A DNA stretch of 32,835 nt, taken from positions 1-32,835 of the forward strand of contig JAKEGM010000123.1 of the NCBI GenBank assembly GCA_022615575.1, written 5' to 3'. Shown here in pieces: positions 9,216-17,395 of this stretch. The stretch comes from Planctomycetales bacterium. Lineage in GTDB: Bacteria; Planctomycetota; Phycisphaerae; Sedimentisphaerales; Anaerohalosphaeraceae. The stretch's first letter is position 1; each line of letters opens with the position of its first letter. Under the pieces are notes generated by a model, which searched no databases, was not told the origin of the DNA, and worked only from the letters and a program-made list of their open reading frames with translations. The translations under genes were made by a program, and so were the position numbers.

Positions 9216-9391
9216 AAAGCACCTCCATTACATTTTTAACGCGTCACTTTATATGGATTTCGATTCCAGCGTTTTTCGGCGGGTTTTCGCCAATTGCAAT
9301 CCCTGTCTTTTTTATACGCCGATGCACTCCCCAAAGGTCGATTCTGCCCAAAAACGTCCTTGAAAATCGAAAATACCTCTCAAACACGCAA

Positions 9392-10588
9392 TTATGGCTG
9401 AATAAAGTATTCCATCATATCCGGGCCGTTTCGAATCTCAAATCCCGATTCAAAGCTGTTTCGCTCGCAGAAGGGCTTGGCATTGAGTACCCTTTTGATG
9501 CCGTGTCCGGCCATCGCAAAAGGAACCGGCCCGCCGATATGGCAGCGTTCTTCCACCGGCGTCGGGTGGTCGGGCATCACCAGAATACGGTAATGTTTGA
9601 AGGTCTGAATGGCCTCATAAACCGGCCCCACGATAAATTTGTCGATGGCCTCAATTGCTTGTTTTTTGTGATGGAGATTGCCGCTGTGGCTGGCCTCATC
9701 CGGCGCCTCAATATGCACCAGCACAACATCATATTTGTCCAGGGCCTCTATGGCCGCTTCCCCTTTGCCCGCATAATTGGTGTCCACATAACCGGTTGCT
9801 CCGGGAACACTGATCAGGTCAAAGCCAATCAGTTTTGCCAGCCCCCGAACCAGGTCCACCGCGGTAATGGCTGCGCCCTTCTTGCCGTATTTCTTCTCAA
9901 ACCGTTCCATTCCGGCTTTCTGCCCCTGTCCCCAGAGCCAGATTGTGGTAACGGGATTTTCGCCGAGGTCTCGGCGCACCTTATTGATGGGGTGGTTTTC
10001 AAACAACTGCACCGATTTTGCGATAAGGGTATTCAAGAATTCGGAGTTTTTCCCCTTCGGCAGGATTTTGGATAACTTTTCACCGATAAAATCGTGCGGC
10101 GGGCAGGTGACAACTTTGGAAAAATCGTGGCCTTTAATCACGCACAAATGCCGATAACTGACGCCGGTGTGCAGGGACACCGTATCCAGGGCAATCGCTT
10201 TGGCCAACTCGCCGATGAGCGCTCCGGCCTCTTTTGTCGAAATATGACCGGCGCTGTGGTCAACCATTTTTTCGTCCGCCGTCGTCACCAGGTTGCACCG
10301 AAACACCCAGTCCTGTGGCCCCAGCGGAATGTCCTGTGCGACCGCTTCGATCGGGGCGCGACCGGTGTAGTTCTTCGCCGGATCATACCCCAGCACGCTC
10401 ATCATCGCCACATCGCTGCCGGGCGTCATTCCCGTCGGAACCGTCCGGCAGATGCCCTGACGGCCGTCCATCGCGATTTTATCCATATTCGGCGTTGCGG
10501 CGGCCTCGATAACAGTTTTGCCTCCGAAACAGGACTGCGGATTGTCCGCCGCGCCGTCCGGCACAATAATCACATATTTCATATTCAC
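9392..10588 (-). CDS. apgM: Cofactor-independent phosphoglycerate mutase, archaeal type (ApgM)
   Basis: 398 aa; interconverts 3- and 2-phosphoglycerate in glycolysis without 2,3-bisphosphoglycerate. It belongs to the alkaline-phosphatase fold: metal ligand region VPDGAAD at residues 9-15, phospho-Ser58 in TPGSDVAMMSVLGYD, HIEAPDEASHSG, and a late MPDHPTPV with the Asp-His metal pair. The start is ambiguous: GTG 10588 overlaps the hom stop codon in GTGA and lies ten bases after GGAGG, while ATG 10582 gives the family-like MKYVIIVPDG. Translational coupling to homoserine dehydrogenase is clear in either case. Some homologues sit beside threonine genes and were once annotated as homoserine kinase, so that alternative should be kept in mind here. 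Confidence 0.93.
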   Translation of the reverse strand: MNMKYVIIVPDGAADNPQSCFGGKTVIEAAATPNMDKIAMDGRQGICRTVPTGMTPGSDVAMMSVLGYDPAKNYTGRAPIEAVAQDIPLGPQDWVFRCNLVTTADEKMVDHSAGHISTKEAGALIGELAKAIALDTVSLHTGVSYRHLCVIKGHDFSKVVTCPPHDFIGEKLSKILPKGKNSEFLNTLIAKSVQLFENHPINKVRRDLGENPVTTIWLWGQGQKAGMERFEKKYGKKGAAITAVDLVRGLAKLIGFDLISVPGATGYVDTNYAGKGEAAIEALDKYDVVLVHIEAPDEASHSGNLHHKKQAIEAIDKFIVGPVYEAIQTFKHYRILVMPDHPTPVEERCHIGGPVPFAMAGHGIKRVLNAKPFCERNSFESGFEIRNGPDMMEYFIQP

Positions 10589-11910
10589 TGTTCTTTATCC
10601 TCCGGAATGTCAACAATGCGGATGCAAACCGGCTTGCCGTGGATGACATTCAGCTGCTCCAGTTCCGTCAGCGCCGCGGTCATGTTTTTCTGAGGGGTCG
10701 GATGGGTGGTAATGACAACCGGCACCGTATTGTCCGGCCCGGTCCATTCGTGCTGTATGGCACCGCGAATGCTGATGCGATGTTTGCCCAGCGTCTGGCC
10801 GTATCTGGCGAAAACGCCCGCTTCATCCTTGGCCATAATCCGCAGGTAAAACCGGCTGTCGATGTCCTCGATGGGCTTAAACTGCGCCGGATGCCTCGTT
10901 TCCGTAGCCATCGGCATCGTTTCAAACAGCCGCGGATTGCTGCCGGTCGCAATGTCGATGATGTCGGCTACAACCGCACTGGCGGTCGCCATCATGCCCG
11001 CGCCGCGTCCGTAATACATCGTATTGCCGACGGCGTTGCCGAAGACGCTGACCGCATTAAACGGGCCGTCCACGCGGGCCAGCGGCGTATGTTGGGAGAT
11101 AAACGACGGATGCACCCGCAGGGAGATTCTCCCGTCGGCGGTTTTTTCGCCGATGGCAAGCAGTTTGAGAACATACCCCATCTCAAGGGCGCTGCGAATG
11201 TCGGCAAGATCAATGTTTTCGATGCCCTCGATATAAATGTCATCCATATCAATCCGGCAGTGGTATGCCAGCCCCCCCAAAATCGCCAGTTTGTGAGCGG
11301 TGTCTGTACCGCTGATGTCCAGTGTTGGATCCGTTTCGGCAAAGCCGCGCGACTGAGCTTCTTTGAGCGCCTCGGCAAATGGTATGCCGGAACCGGCCAT
11401 ATTGGTCAGAATATAGTTGCAGGTGCCGTTGAAAATGCCGTAAAGACCGCTGATGCGGTTGGCCGCCAGACCGCTCCGAAGGATTGAGACAATCGGGATA
11501 CCCCCGCAGCAGCTTGCTTCAAAGCCGATGCAGCGGCCCGCCTTCAAAGCCGCCTGGTACAGGTGGGGGCCGTGTTCAGCCAGGAGGGCCTTATTGGCGG
11601 TTACGACATGCTTGCCGGCCTTAAGCATCTGAATCTGGATGTCTTTGGCAATTGTCGTGCCGCCCACCAGTTCCAGCCCGACCTCAATGTCAGGGTTGTT
11701 GAGCAGGGTTTCCAGTTTGTCGGTTAAAAGCACCCTGGGAATCTGGAATTCCCGCGGAGTTTCCATATCTTTATCCACAACACAGGCCAGCTCCAGTTTG
11801 AGGCCCGTCCGTGCGGTAATTTCATCGGCGTTCTCGACGAGAATTCTGGCAACGCCCGTCCCGACGGTACCGTATCCCACCATGCCGATTTTAACCGTTC
11901 TTGGTTTCAT
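10585..11910 (-). CDS. hom: Homoserine dehydrogenase with ACT domain
   Basis: 441 aa, usual length for the ACT-containing form. It reduces aspartate semialdehyde to homoserine for threonine and methionine synthesis. The N-terminal Rossmann motif GYGTVGTGVA is at residues 12-21. ANKALLAEHG and the substrate region GTCNYILTNM plus DPTLDISGTDTAHKL follow. A C-terminal ACT domain begins near residue 351 (YLRIMAKDEAGVFA), as in threonine-inhibited enzymes. It lies 39 bp after the lipoprotein gene and overlaps apgM by four bases if the GTG start is used. ATG 11910 has a modest GAGA upstream. Confidence 0.96.
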   Translation of the reverse strand: MKPRTVKIGMVGYGTVGTGVARILVENADEITARTGLKLELACVVDKDMETPREFQIPRVLLTDKLETLLNNPDIEVGLELVGGTTIAKDIQIQMLKAGKHVVTANKALLAEHGPHLYQAALKAGRCIGFEASCCGGIPIVSILRSGLAANRISGLYGIFNGTCNYILTNMAGSGIPFAEALKEAQSRGFAETDPTLDISGTDTAHKLAILGGLAYHCRIDMDDIYIEGIENIDLADIRSALEMGYVLKLLAIGEKTADGRISLRVHPSFISQHTPLARVDGPFNAVSVFGNAVGNTMYYGRGAGMMATASAVVADIIDIATGSNPRLFETMPMATETRHPAQFKPIEDIDSRFYLRIMAKDEAGVFARYGQTLGKHRISIRGAIQHEWTGPDNTVPVVITTHPTPQKNMTAALTELEQLNVIHGKPVCIRIVDIPEDKEQ

Positions 11911-11949
11911 ACAGGGTCTCAGATGTGCGGTATTTCAAGCGCCAAAAGC

Positions 11950-12606
11950 TTACCGGCTAACCGGTGCGGGTTGGCGAACCGGCATGGTTTTGCAGATTTT
12001 TTCGGTCATTTTACGGACCTTTTCTTCGGTTTGCGGGGTCAGCAGATACCCGGCCGCACCGCCGGCCGCACCGCCGCCCACTGCCCCAAGGACACGGTCT
12101 TCATCGCCGCTAACAGCTCCGCCGACAATGGCTCCCGCGGCAGCCCCAAGGACGGTCCCCAGCAGTTTGCCGCCGGAGCCCTTGCCCTCGCCCATCCACA
12201 GAATGCTCCCGTCCTCGACATCGACCATCTTGGCCGTGATGAAGATATTATCGCCGAACTTGGGAACATTGATGTACATAATCACCGGAACGTTTAGGAT
12301 TCGGCCTGCCTGGACGGCCCCCTCGCTGCTGGTAATATCCGAGGCCTGGAATTTCTGCTCGTTGAGCAGAATCTGTACCTGGGCGCGTTCGATAGGGGAG
12401 TAGCCCTTCTGAAGAAGTTCCATCATAAAAAAGTCGGCAATTTGGTTTTTCGCCGCTTCGCTGCCGACCGGACCAATGACATCCACGACCGCTATTTTAT
12501 CGATCTTGGAAAAGTCAAAGCTGGTATGATGATAGCTTTTCCCTGACGTACATCCCAAAAATGACACTGCCGCCAACCCCAGTAAAACCGTCTGTAACGT
12601 CTTCAT
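11950..12606 (-). CDS. CsgG/GNA1162-like lipoprotein with glycine-zipper tail
   Basis: 218 aa with a clear lipoprotein signal (SFLGC, Cys19). Residues ~30-140 have the alternating pattern of CsgG-like periplasmic proteins: IDKIAVVDVIG, then FFMMELLQKGYSPIERAQVQ, and VPVIMYINVPKFGDN followed by VDVEDGSILW. Residues ~145-190 are a glycine zipper (LLGTVLGAAAGAIVGGAV, then AVGGGAAGGAAGYLL), which in related outer-membrane proteins inserts into or packs at membranes. GGAG precedes ATG 12606 and its own promoter lies upstream. It is first in the run leading to hom and apgM, but a metabolic link is not evident. Family placement is by motif pattern only; function is inferred to be envelope assembly. 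Confidence 0.8.
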   Translation of the reverse strand: MKTLQTVLLGLAAVSFLGCTSGKSYHHTSFDFSKIDKIAVVDVIGPVGSEAAKNQIADFFMMELLQKGYSPIERAQVQILLNEQKFQASDITSSEGAVQAGRILNVPVIMYINVPKFGDNIFITAKMVDVEDGSILWMGEGKGSGGKLLGTVLGAAAGAIVGGAVSGDEDRVLGAVGGGAAGGAAGYLLTPQTEEKVRKMTEKICKTMPVRQPAPVSR

Positions 12607-12658
12607 ATATTTTGCTCCTTAAACAATAGTGCAATGGACAGTTTCCGATTCAAGACCC

Positions 12659-12687
12659 ATTCTCTGATGTTTGGGGAAAATTGTCAA
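12659..12687 (-). promoter_or_regulatory. Sigma70-type promoter for the CsgG-like lipoprotein operon
   Basis: Minus-strand TTGACA (plus 12682-12687) is followed after exactly 17 bases by GAGAAT (12659-12664). The -35 is a perfect match and the -10 is 4/6. It lies about 55 bases upstream of the start codon and is divergent from the mltA promoter. Confidence 0.6.
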
Positions 12688-12739
12688 TGCTTTTCTTTCA
12701 TTAAAGAAAGAGCGGCGGATTATTCGATGTGTAAAAAGA

Positions 12740-12767
12740 TTGACAGAACGGACCAAATGGTCATAAT
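12740..12767 (+). promoter_or_regulatory. Sigma70-type promoter for mltA
   Basis: Perfect TTGACA (12740-12745), 16-base spacer, then CATAAT (12762-12767, 5/6). The predicted leader of roughly 70 bases contains the hairpin at 12774-12796. Confidence 0.65.
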
Positions 12768-12773
12768 AGCCCT

Positions 12774-12796
12774 AACCCGTGTCCGTGAACACGGTT
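12774..12796 (+). other. Leader hairpin upstream of mltA
   Basis: CCGTGT and ACACGG pair across a six-base loop (CCGTGA), extended by AA/TT outside. There is no T-run, so it is not an obvious terminator; it falls in the predicted 5' leader of mltA just after the -10 box. It may be an mRNA stability element or an operator. Confidence 0.4.
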
Positions 12797-12841
12797 AAGC
12801 AAAAGAAAACGGAGTTTATTGATTGAGATGATGGAGTCCCT

Positions 12842-14086
12842 ATGAAACAGAGAATTTTCTTTGTCGCGGTCGTATCCGCATGTCTGGTAATGGTTGGCTG
12901 CAAAAGCGCCCAGAAGGTTGAAGCACCGGATTACAATAAGCCGCTTCCCCCCGGGCAATATGCCCTCCGGAAGATTACCGACCCGGCAATGATTCCGGAT
13001 ATGACGTTTGCCTGTTATAACCTCAAGGATATGCGGGAAGGCATCCACAACTCGCTCAGTTACCTGTCCAAACCCTCCAGCAAGCAGTTTTTCCCCATGG
13101 CGGACATCACGCACGATCGGGCAGTGGCCAGTTTGAAGGCCATGGCCGAACTGCTGGACAGCGGCCTCTACGGCAAGGACCTGCAGGCAGCTCTCCGCAG
13201 CAAGTTTGAGGTTTATCAGTCCGTCGGCTGCGATGACAAGGGGACCGTCCTGTTCACCGGCTACTACACGCCGATTTTCGACGGCTCGCTGACGCCTTCC
13301 GACAAGTACCGCTACCCGCTGTATAAACAGCCGCAGGACCTGGTCAAGAATGAAAAAGGCGATATCCTCGGCCAGCGGATGCCTGACGGCTCGCTGCGGA
13401 AATACCCCGCCCGCAAAGAAATCGAACAATCCGGAATGCTCAAAGGGCAGGAAATCGCCTGGCTGGCGGACCCCTTTGAAGTGTATATCGCCAATGTGCA
13501 GGGGTCGGCTCTGCTTCGCACCCCCGATGGGACAATGGTCACACTGGGCTACGCTGCCAACAACGGCCACGAGTACAGAAGCATTGGCCGCCAGATGATT
13601 CAGGACGGCGTCGTTCCCGCGTCGGGCCTGTCGCTCAAGGCCATGATCGACTATTTCAAGGCCAATCCCCAGCAGGTGGAAAAATACATCTATCTGAATC
13701 CGCGGTATGTCTTTTTCCGTACTGACAGCGGCAACCCGCGGGGCTGTCTGAATGAACCCGTGCTGGCGATGCGTTCCATCGCCACCGATAAGGCCATCTA
13801 CCCGCGGGCCAGCGTGACCTTCCTCAAGACCCGTCTGCCGCGTCCGACGGCGGGCGGGGCAGTGCAAAAGGCCTCCTATACCGGCTTTGCGCTGGATCAG
13901 GACGCTGGCGGTGCCATCCGTGCCCCCGGCCGCTGCGATGTCTATATGGGCGTTGGCGACGGGGCCGGAAAAATGGCCGGGCAGGTGTACGAAGAGGGCA
14001 AACTGTACTACCTGTTCATTCGGCCCGACCTCATGGGGCAGTCCCTAAGCCCCCAGAGCGTTCCAACCCCGGCCCAGCCCCAATAA
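12842..14086 (+). CDS. mltA: MltA-type membrane-bound lytic murein transglycosylase (lipoprotein)
   Basis: 414 aa. MltA cleaves the MurNAc-GlcNAc bond of peptidoglycan to give 1,6-anhydro ends. A lipoprotein signal ends LVMVGC (Cys20). Residues ~115-265 fit the MltA domain (VLFTGYYTPIFDGS; IAWLADPFEVYIANVQGSA). The C-terminal 3D domain carries DAGGAIRAPGRCDVYMG around 354, the region holding the catalytic Asp in characterised MltA. GGAG lies five bases before ATG 12842. The beta-CASP gene follows 37 bp later, so they are probably co-transcribed. Presence of MltA implies a peptidoglycan wall. A run of ten G just after the stop is notable for sequencing accuracy. Confidence 0.93.
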   Translation: MKQRIFFVAVVSACLVMVGCKSAQKVEAPDYNKPLPPGQYALRKITDPAMIPDMTFACYNLKDMREGIHNSLSYLSKPSSKQFFPMADITHDRAVASLKAMAELLDSGLYGKDLQAALRSKFEVYQSVGCDDKGTVLFTGYYTPIFDGSLTPSDKYRYPLYKQPQDLVKNEKGDILGQRMPDGSLRKYPARKEIEQSGMLKGQEIAWLADPFEVYIANVQGSALLRTPDGTMVTLGYAANNGHEYRSIGRQMIQDGVVPASGLSLKAMIDYFKANPQQVEKYIYLNPRYVFFRTDSGNPRGCLNEPVLAMRSIATDKAIYPRASVTFLKTRLPRPTAGGAVQKASYTGFALDQDAGGAIRAPGRCDVYMGVGDGAGKMAGQVYEEGKLYYLFIRPDLMGQSLSPQSVPTPAQPQ

Positions 14087-14123
14087 GCGGGGGGGGGGCC
14101 ATAGGTTTTGTCAGGGAGCAGGC

Positions 14124-15536
14124 ATGAATTTTCAGTTGCGATTTCTGGGCGGCGCCGAATCTGTTACCGGCTCGCGGCACTTGCTGGAGTTTAACCACAG
14201 CAAGGTCTTGATTGACTGCGGCCTGTATCAGGAACGCGACCTCCAGAACCGCAACTGGGAAGATTTCGGCGTGGACCCTGCCGGTCTCGATGCCGTGCTG
14301 CTGACCCATGCCCACCTGGATCATTGCGGCCTGCTGCCCAAATTCGTCAAAGAGGGCTTTAGAGGCAAAATCTACTGCACCGAAGCCACCGCTGAACTCG
14401 CCAAAATCGTCCTGGCCGATGCTGGAAAGATTCAGGAAGAAGACGCCGAATTCAAGCGTAAACGTCACAAAAAGGCCAACTATACCCCGCCCCGGCCGGT
14501 CGAACCGCTCTACACCGTTCAGGACGCCGAGGCCTGTTTTCCGCTGTTTGCTCCCGTGGCGTTTGAACAGGTCATTCCCATCGGCCCCGATATGAAGGTC
14601 AGTTTTCACCCGGGCGGCCACATCCTCGGTGCTTCCATCATCCGCGTGGCGCTGACCCTCAACGGCGAAAAACGCACCCTTCTCTTTACCGGCGATCTGG
14701 GACGCATCGGAAAGCCCATCCTCAAAAATCCCGCGGTGTTCGAGCAAGCCGACTACATTCTCGTCGAGTCCACCTACGGCGACCGGCAGCATACGACGGT
14801 CGAAGACACCAAGGAGCAGCTTTGTCGGGCGGTCAGCGACACCTTCAGCGCCGGCGGCAATATCGTCGTTCCCAGTTTCTCCATCGAACGCAGCCAGGAA
14901 GTCCTGTACTATATGAACGAGCTGCTCATGGAAGACCGCATCCCGCACATCATGACGTTTCTGGACAGCCCGATGGCCGTCAAGGTAACCGAGGTCTTTA
15001 AGAAGCACCCGGAACTGTATGATGCGAATATGGCTCGCCTGGTCGTGCAGAACGGCTCGCCGTTTTCGTTCCGGGGACTCAAGCTTGTCCAATCGACCGC
15101 GGAATCCAAAGCCATCAACCATATCAAGGGCACGATTATGATTATCGCCGGTTCCGGCATGTGTACCGGCGGCCGCATCAAACACCACCTGGTTAACAAC
15201 ATTACCCGTCCCGAAAGCACGGTGCTGTTCGTGGGCTATCAGGCGGCCGGCACCCTCGGCCGCACCATCCTTGATTCAAAATCCGGCGATGAAGTCCGTA
15301 TTTTGGGGCAGACGTATCCGATTCGGGCCAGGATCATCAAGGTCAGCGGTTTTTCGGCCCACGCCGACAGGGAAGAAATGCTGACCTGGCTGGGGTCTAT
15401 TAAAAGCGCTCCCCGAAAGGTCTTCGTTGTCCACGGCGAAAAAGAAGCCGCCCACAGCTTCAAAGCATTTCTCACCGAAAAAACCGGCTGGAACGTCATG
15501 GTTCCCCAATACCAGGACATCATCAAAATCGACTAA
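14124..15536 (+). CDS. MBL-fold/beta-CASP nuclease (RNA-processing exonuclease family)
   Basis: 470 aa. The metallo-beta-lactamase motif THAHLDHCG (residues 61-69) binds two zinc ions. FTGDLGR and the beta-CASP insertion with SFSIERSQEVLYY, then GSGMCTGGRI and the late FSAHADREEML, complete the set seen in bacterial and archaeal Ysh1/CPSF-like RNases (COG1236 type). Such enzymes cut or trim RNA in the cytoplasm. GGGAG precedes ATG 14124. It is downstream of mltA, probably in the same transcript. The downstream 15537-15710 segment continues open in the same frame after the stop codon (see that entry). Confidence 0.93.
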   Translation: MNFQLRFLGGAESVTGSRHLLEFNHSKVLIDCGLYQERDLQNRNWEDFGVDPAGLDAVLLTHAHLDHCGLLPKFVKEGFRGKIYCTEATAELAKIVLADAGKIQEEDAEFKRKRHKKANYTPPRPVEPLYTVQDAEACFPLFAPVAFEQVIPIGPDMKVSFHPGGHILGASIIRVALTLNGEKRTLLFTGDLGRIGKPILKNPAVFEQADYILVESTYGDRQHTTVEDTKEQLCRAVSDTFSAGGNIVVPSFSIERSQEVLYYMNELLMEDRIPHIMTFLDSPMAVKVTEVFKKHPELYDANMARLVVQNGSPFSFRGLKLVQSTAESKAINHIKGTIMIIAGSGMCTGGRIKHHLVNNITRPESTVLFVGYQAAGTLGRTILDSKSGDEVRILGQTYPIRARIIKVSGFSAHADREEMLTWLGSIKSAPRKVFVVHGEKEAAHSFKAFLTEKTGWNVMVPQYQDIIKID

Positions 15537-15710
15537 TCCCCCAAAAGCTCTCCCAAGGACGGCAATATCAGCCAGTGGATGCGGACGGTCAAGGATTCCG
15601 GGCAGAATTCGTACAACCTGTCCACCAGCTTCGGCTGTAGCGGCGACATCATGACCGGAGCGGCGGTGCGGGCGGGTTCTTTCGGCGAACAAAAGCAAGC
15701 CATTTTTCAG
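15537..15710 (+). other. Coding-like segment without a gene start, after the beta-CASP stop
   Basis: Between the beta-CASP stop and the ybjQ promoter the frame of the preceding gene stays open and reads like protein of normal local codon use (ISQWMRTVKDSGQNSYNLST, then FGCSGDIMTGAAVRAG). An ATG at 15579 could give a 61-residue ORF ending at 15764, but it has no ribosome site and its last third overlaps the promoter for the next gene. I do not recognise the sequence. It may be the 3' remnant of a deleted gene or a lost C-terminal extension. Confidence 0.3.
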
Positions 15711-15739
15711 TTGCCAGAGTCGGTTTTTTTCGATATAGT
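15711..15739 (+). promoter_or_regulatory. Sigma70-type promoter for the ybjQ-like gene pair
   Basis: TTGCCA (15711-15716), 17-base spacer, TATAGT (15734-15739): 5/6 at both hexamers with ideal spacing, about 80 bases before the first ybjQ-like start. Confidence 0.65.
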
Positions 15740-15820
15740 TTGGATGGTTTTTCTAAAACGATGAACCAAGAACTCAAAACTCGTAAACCAGTCACCGGTT
15801 GATTTTAGCAGGGAGGTTTT

Positions 15821-16171
15821 ATGATTGTTGTGAATACGGAGACGATTCCGGGGTATAAGATTGTTCAGATCAAAGGGCTTGTGCAGGGCAACACCGTCCG
15901 GGCCAAGCACATCGGGCGTGACATCGCGGCGTCGCTGAAGAATCTGGTCGGCGGCGAATTGACCGGCTATACGGAACTGCTGGTCGAATCCCGCCGGGAG
16001 GCCATGGCCCGGATGCTGGCACAGGCCCAGCAGCTGGGAGCCAACGCCGTGGTCAATGTGCGTTTTGCGACCAGTTCCATCACCTCCGGGGCGGCGGAAT
16101 TGTACGCTTACGGCACGGCGGTTGTCGCCGCTGCCGATACCCCCGCCCAGCCGGCACAAAATCCAGCATAG
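15821..16171 (+). CDS. YbjQ family (UPF0145) protein, soluble
   Basis: 116 aa. The full YbjQ/UPF0145 pattern is present: ETIPGYKIVQIKGLVQGNTV, then GGELTGYTELLVESRREAMARM and LGANAVVNVRF, ending ELYAYGTAVV. Members are small proteins that assemble as ring-like pentamers; some are annotated as heavy-metal binding, but no function is established and no Cys or His cluster is visible here. The start is fixed by GGGAGG four bases before ATG 15821. A second, membrane-anchored paralogue follows 12 bp later. Confidence 0.92.
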   Translation: MIVVNTETIPGYKIVQIKGLVQGNTVRAKHIGRDIAASLKNLVGGELTGYTELLVESRREAMARMLAQAQQLGANAVVNVRFATSSITSGAAELYAYGTAVVAAADTPAQPAQNPA

Positions 16172-16183
16172 GAGAAAACCGCG

Positions 16184-16633
16184 ATGGAAGCTTTACTTCA
16201 ACTGCTGATTCCGCTGTTTCTGGTCCTGATGGGTTTGATTGTCGGCAAAGGCATTGAACTGCATCATTTTCGCCGGCTTGCGGAGCGTGAAAAAGAGTAT
16301 CGGGATATTCTCGTGACGAACCTGAAAACCATCCCGCCGCAGCTTGAAAATACCCAGCCGTTTCTGGTGATGGGGGCGGCGGTGATTGCCACGGACTATT
16401 TTAAGGTGTTTGCGGCAGGGATTCGGGGGTTCTTTGGCGGGGAGATGAAGTCGTATGTAACGCTGATGGAGCGGGCGCGTCGGGAAGCCGTTTTGCGGAT
16501 GCTTGAGCAGGCCCGGGCACAGGGGGCGAAAGTCGTCTGGAATGTGCGCTACGAAACCACCATGACCGAAAGCCGGCAGGAGAAAAAGACCGGCGGTGCG
16601 GCGATTCTCGCTTACGGAACGGCGCTGAAATGA
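16184..16633 (+). CDS. YbjQ family protein with N-terminal membrane anchor
   Basis: 149 aa. Residues ~5-24 form one transmembrane helix (LLIPLFLVLMGLIVGKG) followed by a short charged linker; the rest is a diverged YbjQ domain: TDYFKVFAAGIRGFFGGEM, then ERARREAVLRMLEQARAQGA and ILAYGTALK. The usual GANAVVNVR has become GAKVVWNVR. AGGAG precedes ATG 16184, 12 bp after the soluble paralogue, so the two are co-transcribed and may form mixed rings tethered to the membrane (inference). The gene ends 23 bp from the convergent HNH gene. Confidence 0.85.
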   Translation: MEALLQLLIPLFLVLMGLIVGKGIELHHFRRLAEREKEYRDILVTNLKTIPPQLENTQPFLVMGAAVIATDYFKVFAAGIRGFFGGEMKSYVTLMERARREAVLRMLEQARAQGAKVVWNVRYETTMTESRQEKKTGGAAILAYGTALK

Positions 16634-16656
16634 AGAGACCCCGTCGGGAGGCGATT

Positions 16657-17292
16657 TTAGGTTAATTCCACCGACCAGTAGGCATGGTCCAGAAACTGCT
16701 TCCAGCTGCTGTACCGCTCATGGTTTAAGTGGACATGAATCACGGGGTTGCGTCGGGGTTTTTCGGGTGTCCGAACCAGTTTCATCCCTGCCTGTGTAGG
16801 AGTCCGCCCGCCTTTTTTGACATTGCATTTCATACAGGCGCACACGATATTGTCCCATGTCGTTTCGCCGCCGAGCCGGCGGGGGATGACATGGTCCAGA
16901 GAAAGATCGGACAGCGGGAACTTTTTGCCGCAGTACTGGCAATGGCTGTTGTCGCGGGCAAACAGGTTGCGGCGGTTGAATTTGACGCTCTTGCCGGGAA
17001 GGCGATCGTAGCAAAGCAGGCGAATGACGCGCGGCACGGCGATGTCAAAATTGACAGTGCTGATCCAGTCGTACTTATGCGCCTCAAAGGTGCGTTTGGC
17101 CTCGCTGACTTCCTTCCAGCTTTGAAAATTGTAATTTGCATAGGCGCCGCCGTCGCACCAGACGACTTCCGCCAGATTGCGGCACAGCAGGGAAAACGCA
17201 CGGCGTGCACAGATAACACGAAGAGCCAGGTAGTGCTTGTTTAGGACAAGCACCCGGCAATCCAGCGCTTGTTGGGATGTTATCGAGGACAT
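16657..17292 (-). CDS. HNH endonuclease family protein
   Basis: 211 aa. The C-terminal half is a zinc-ribbon HNH domain: CQYCG (Cys118, Cys121), SLDHVIPRRLGG with the Asp-His pair at 133-134, DNIV, and CMKCNVKKGG with Cys153 and Cys156. The N-terminal ~110 residues (VLVLNKHYLALRVICARRAF) are typical of a chromosomal HNH group found in planctomycetes and cyanobacteria, in which the cellular job is not established. There is no neighbouring restriction or phage gene, so a housekeeping nucleic-acid role is more likely than defence. GAGAAG precedes ATG 17292, and a hairpin lies just upstream at 17312-17334. Confidence 0.88.
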   Translation of the reverse strand: MSSITSQQALDCRVLVLNKHYLALRVICARRAFSLLCRNLAEVVWCDGGAYANYNFQSWKEVSEAKRTFEAHKYDWISTVNFDIAVPRVIRLLCYDRLPGKSVKFNRRNLFARDNSHCQYCGKKFPLSDLSLDHVIPRRLGGETTWDNIVCACMKCNVKKGGRTPTQAGMKLVRTPEKPRRNPVIHVHLNHERYSSWKQFLDHAYWSVELT

Positions 17293-17311
17293 CCTTTCTT
17301 CTCAATCAAAC

Positions 17312-17334
17312 GCATCAGCTGCTTCCGCTGATGC
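17312..17334 (-). other. Hairpin in the leader of the HNH gene
   Basis: Eight-base perfect inverted repeat GCATCAGC/GCTGATGC with a seven-base loop, 19 bases upstream of the HNH start codon. On the minus strand it is followed by GTTTGATTG, which is too poor in T for a confident terminator of the cold-shock gene. It could act as a weak terminator or leader structure. Confidence 0.4.
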
Positions 17335-17395
17335 AACAGCACCCCCCCACATTTTGCAATCTTTTTCTCCGCGGGTCTTAAACCGCCGGGCGGAA

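Noticed and set aside
12761-13867. 368-codon minus-strand ORF over mltA
   Set aside because: Shadow; mltA on the plus strand has a lipobox, promoter and ribosome site.
14091-14101. Run of ten G between mltA and the beta-CASP gene as a phase-variation tract
   Set aside because: It lies outside both reading frames and not in a promoter spacer, so length change would have little effect; a sequencing-length uncertainty is the more likely concern.
14031-15188. 385-codon minus-strand ORF over the beta-CASP gene
   Set aside because: Shadow; the plus strand has the complete MBL and beta-CASP motif set.
16657-17292. HNH gene as part of a restriction or phage-defence system
   Set aside because: Neighbours are YbjQ, cold-shock and HU genes; there is no methyltransferase, helicase or phage gene, and the family is common in chromosomal settings.
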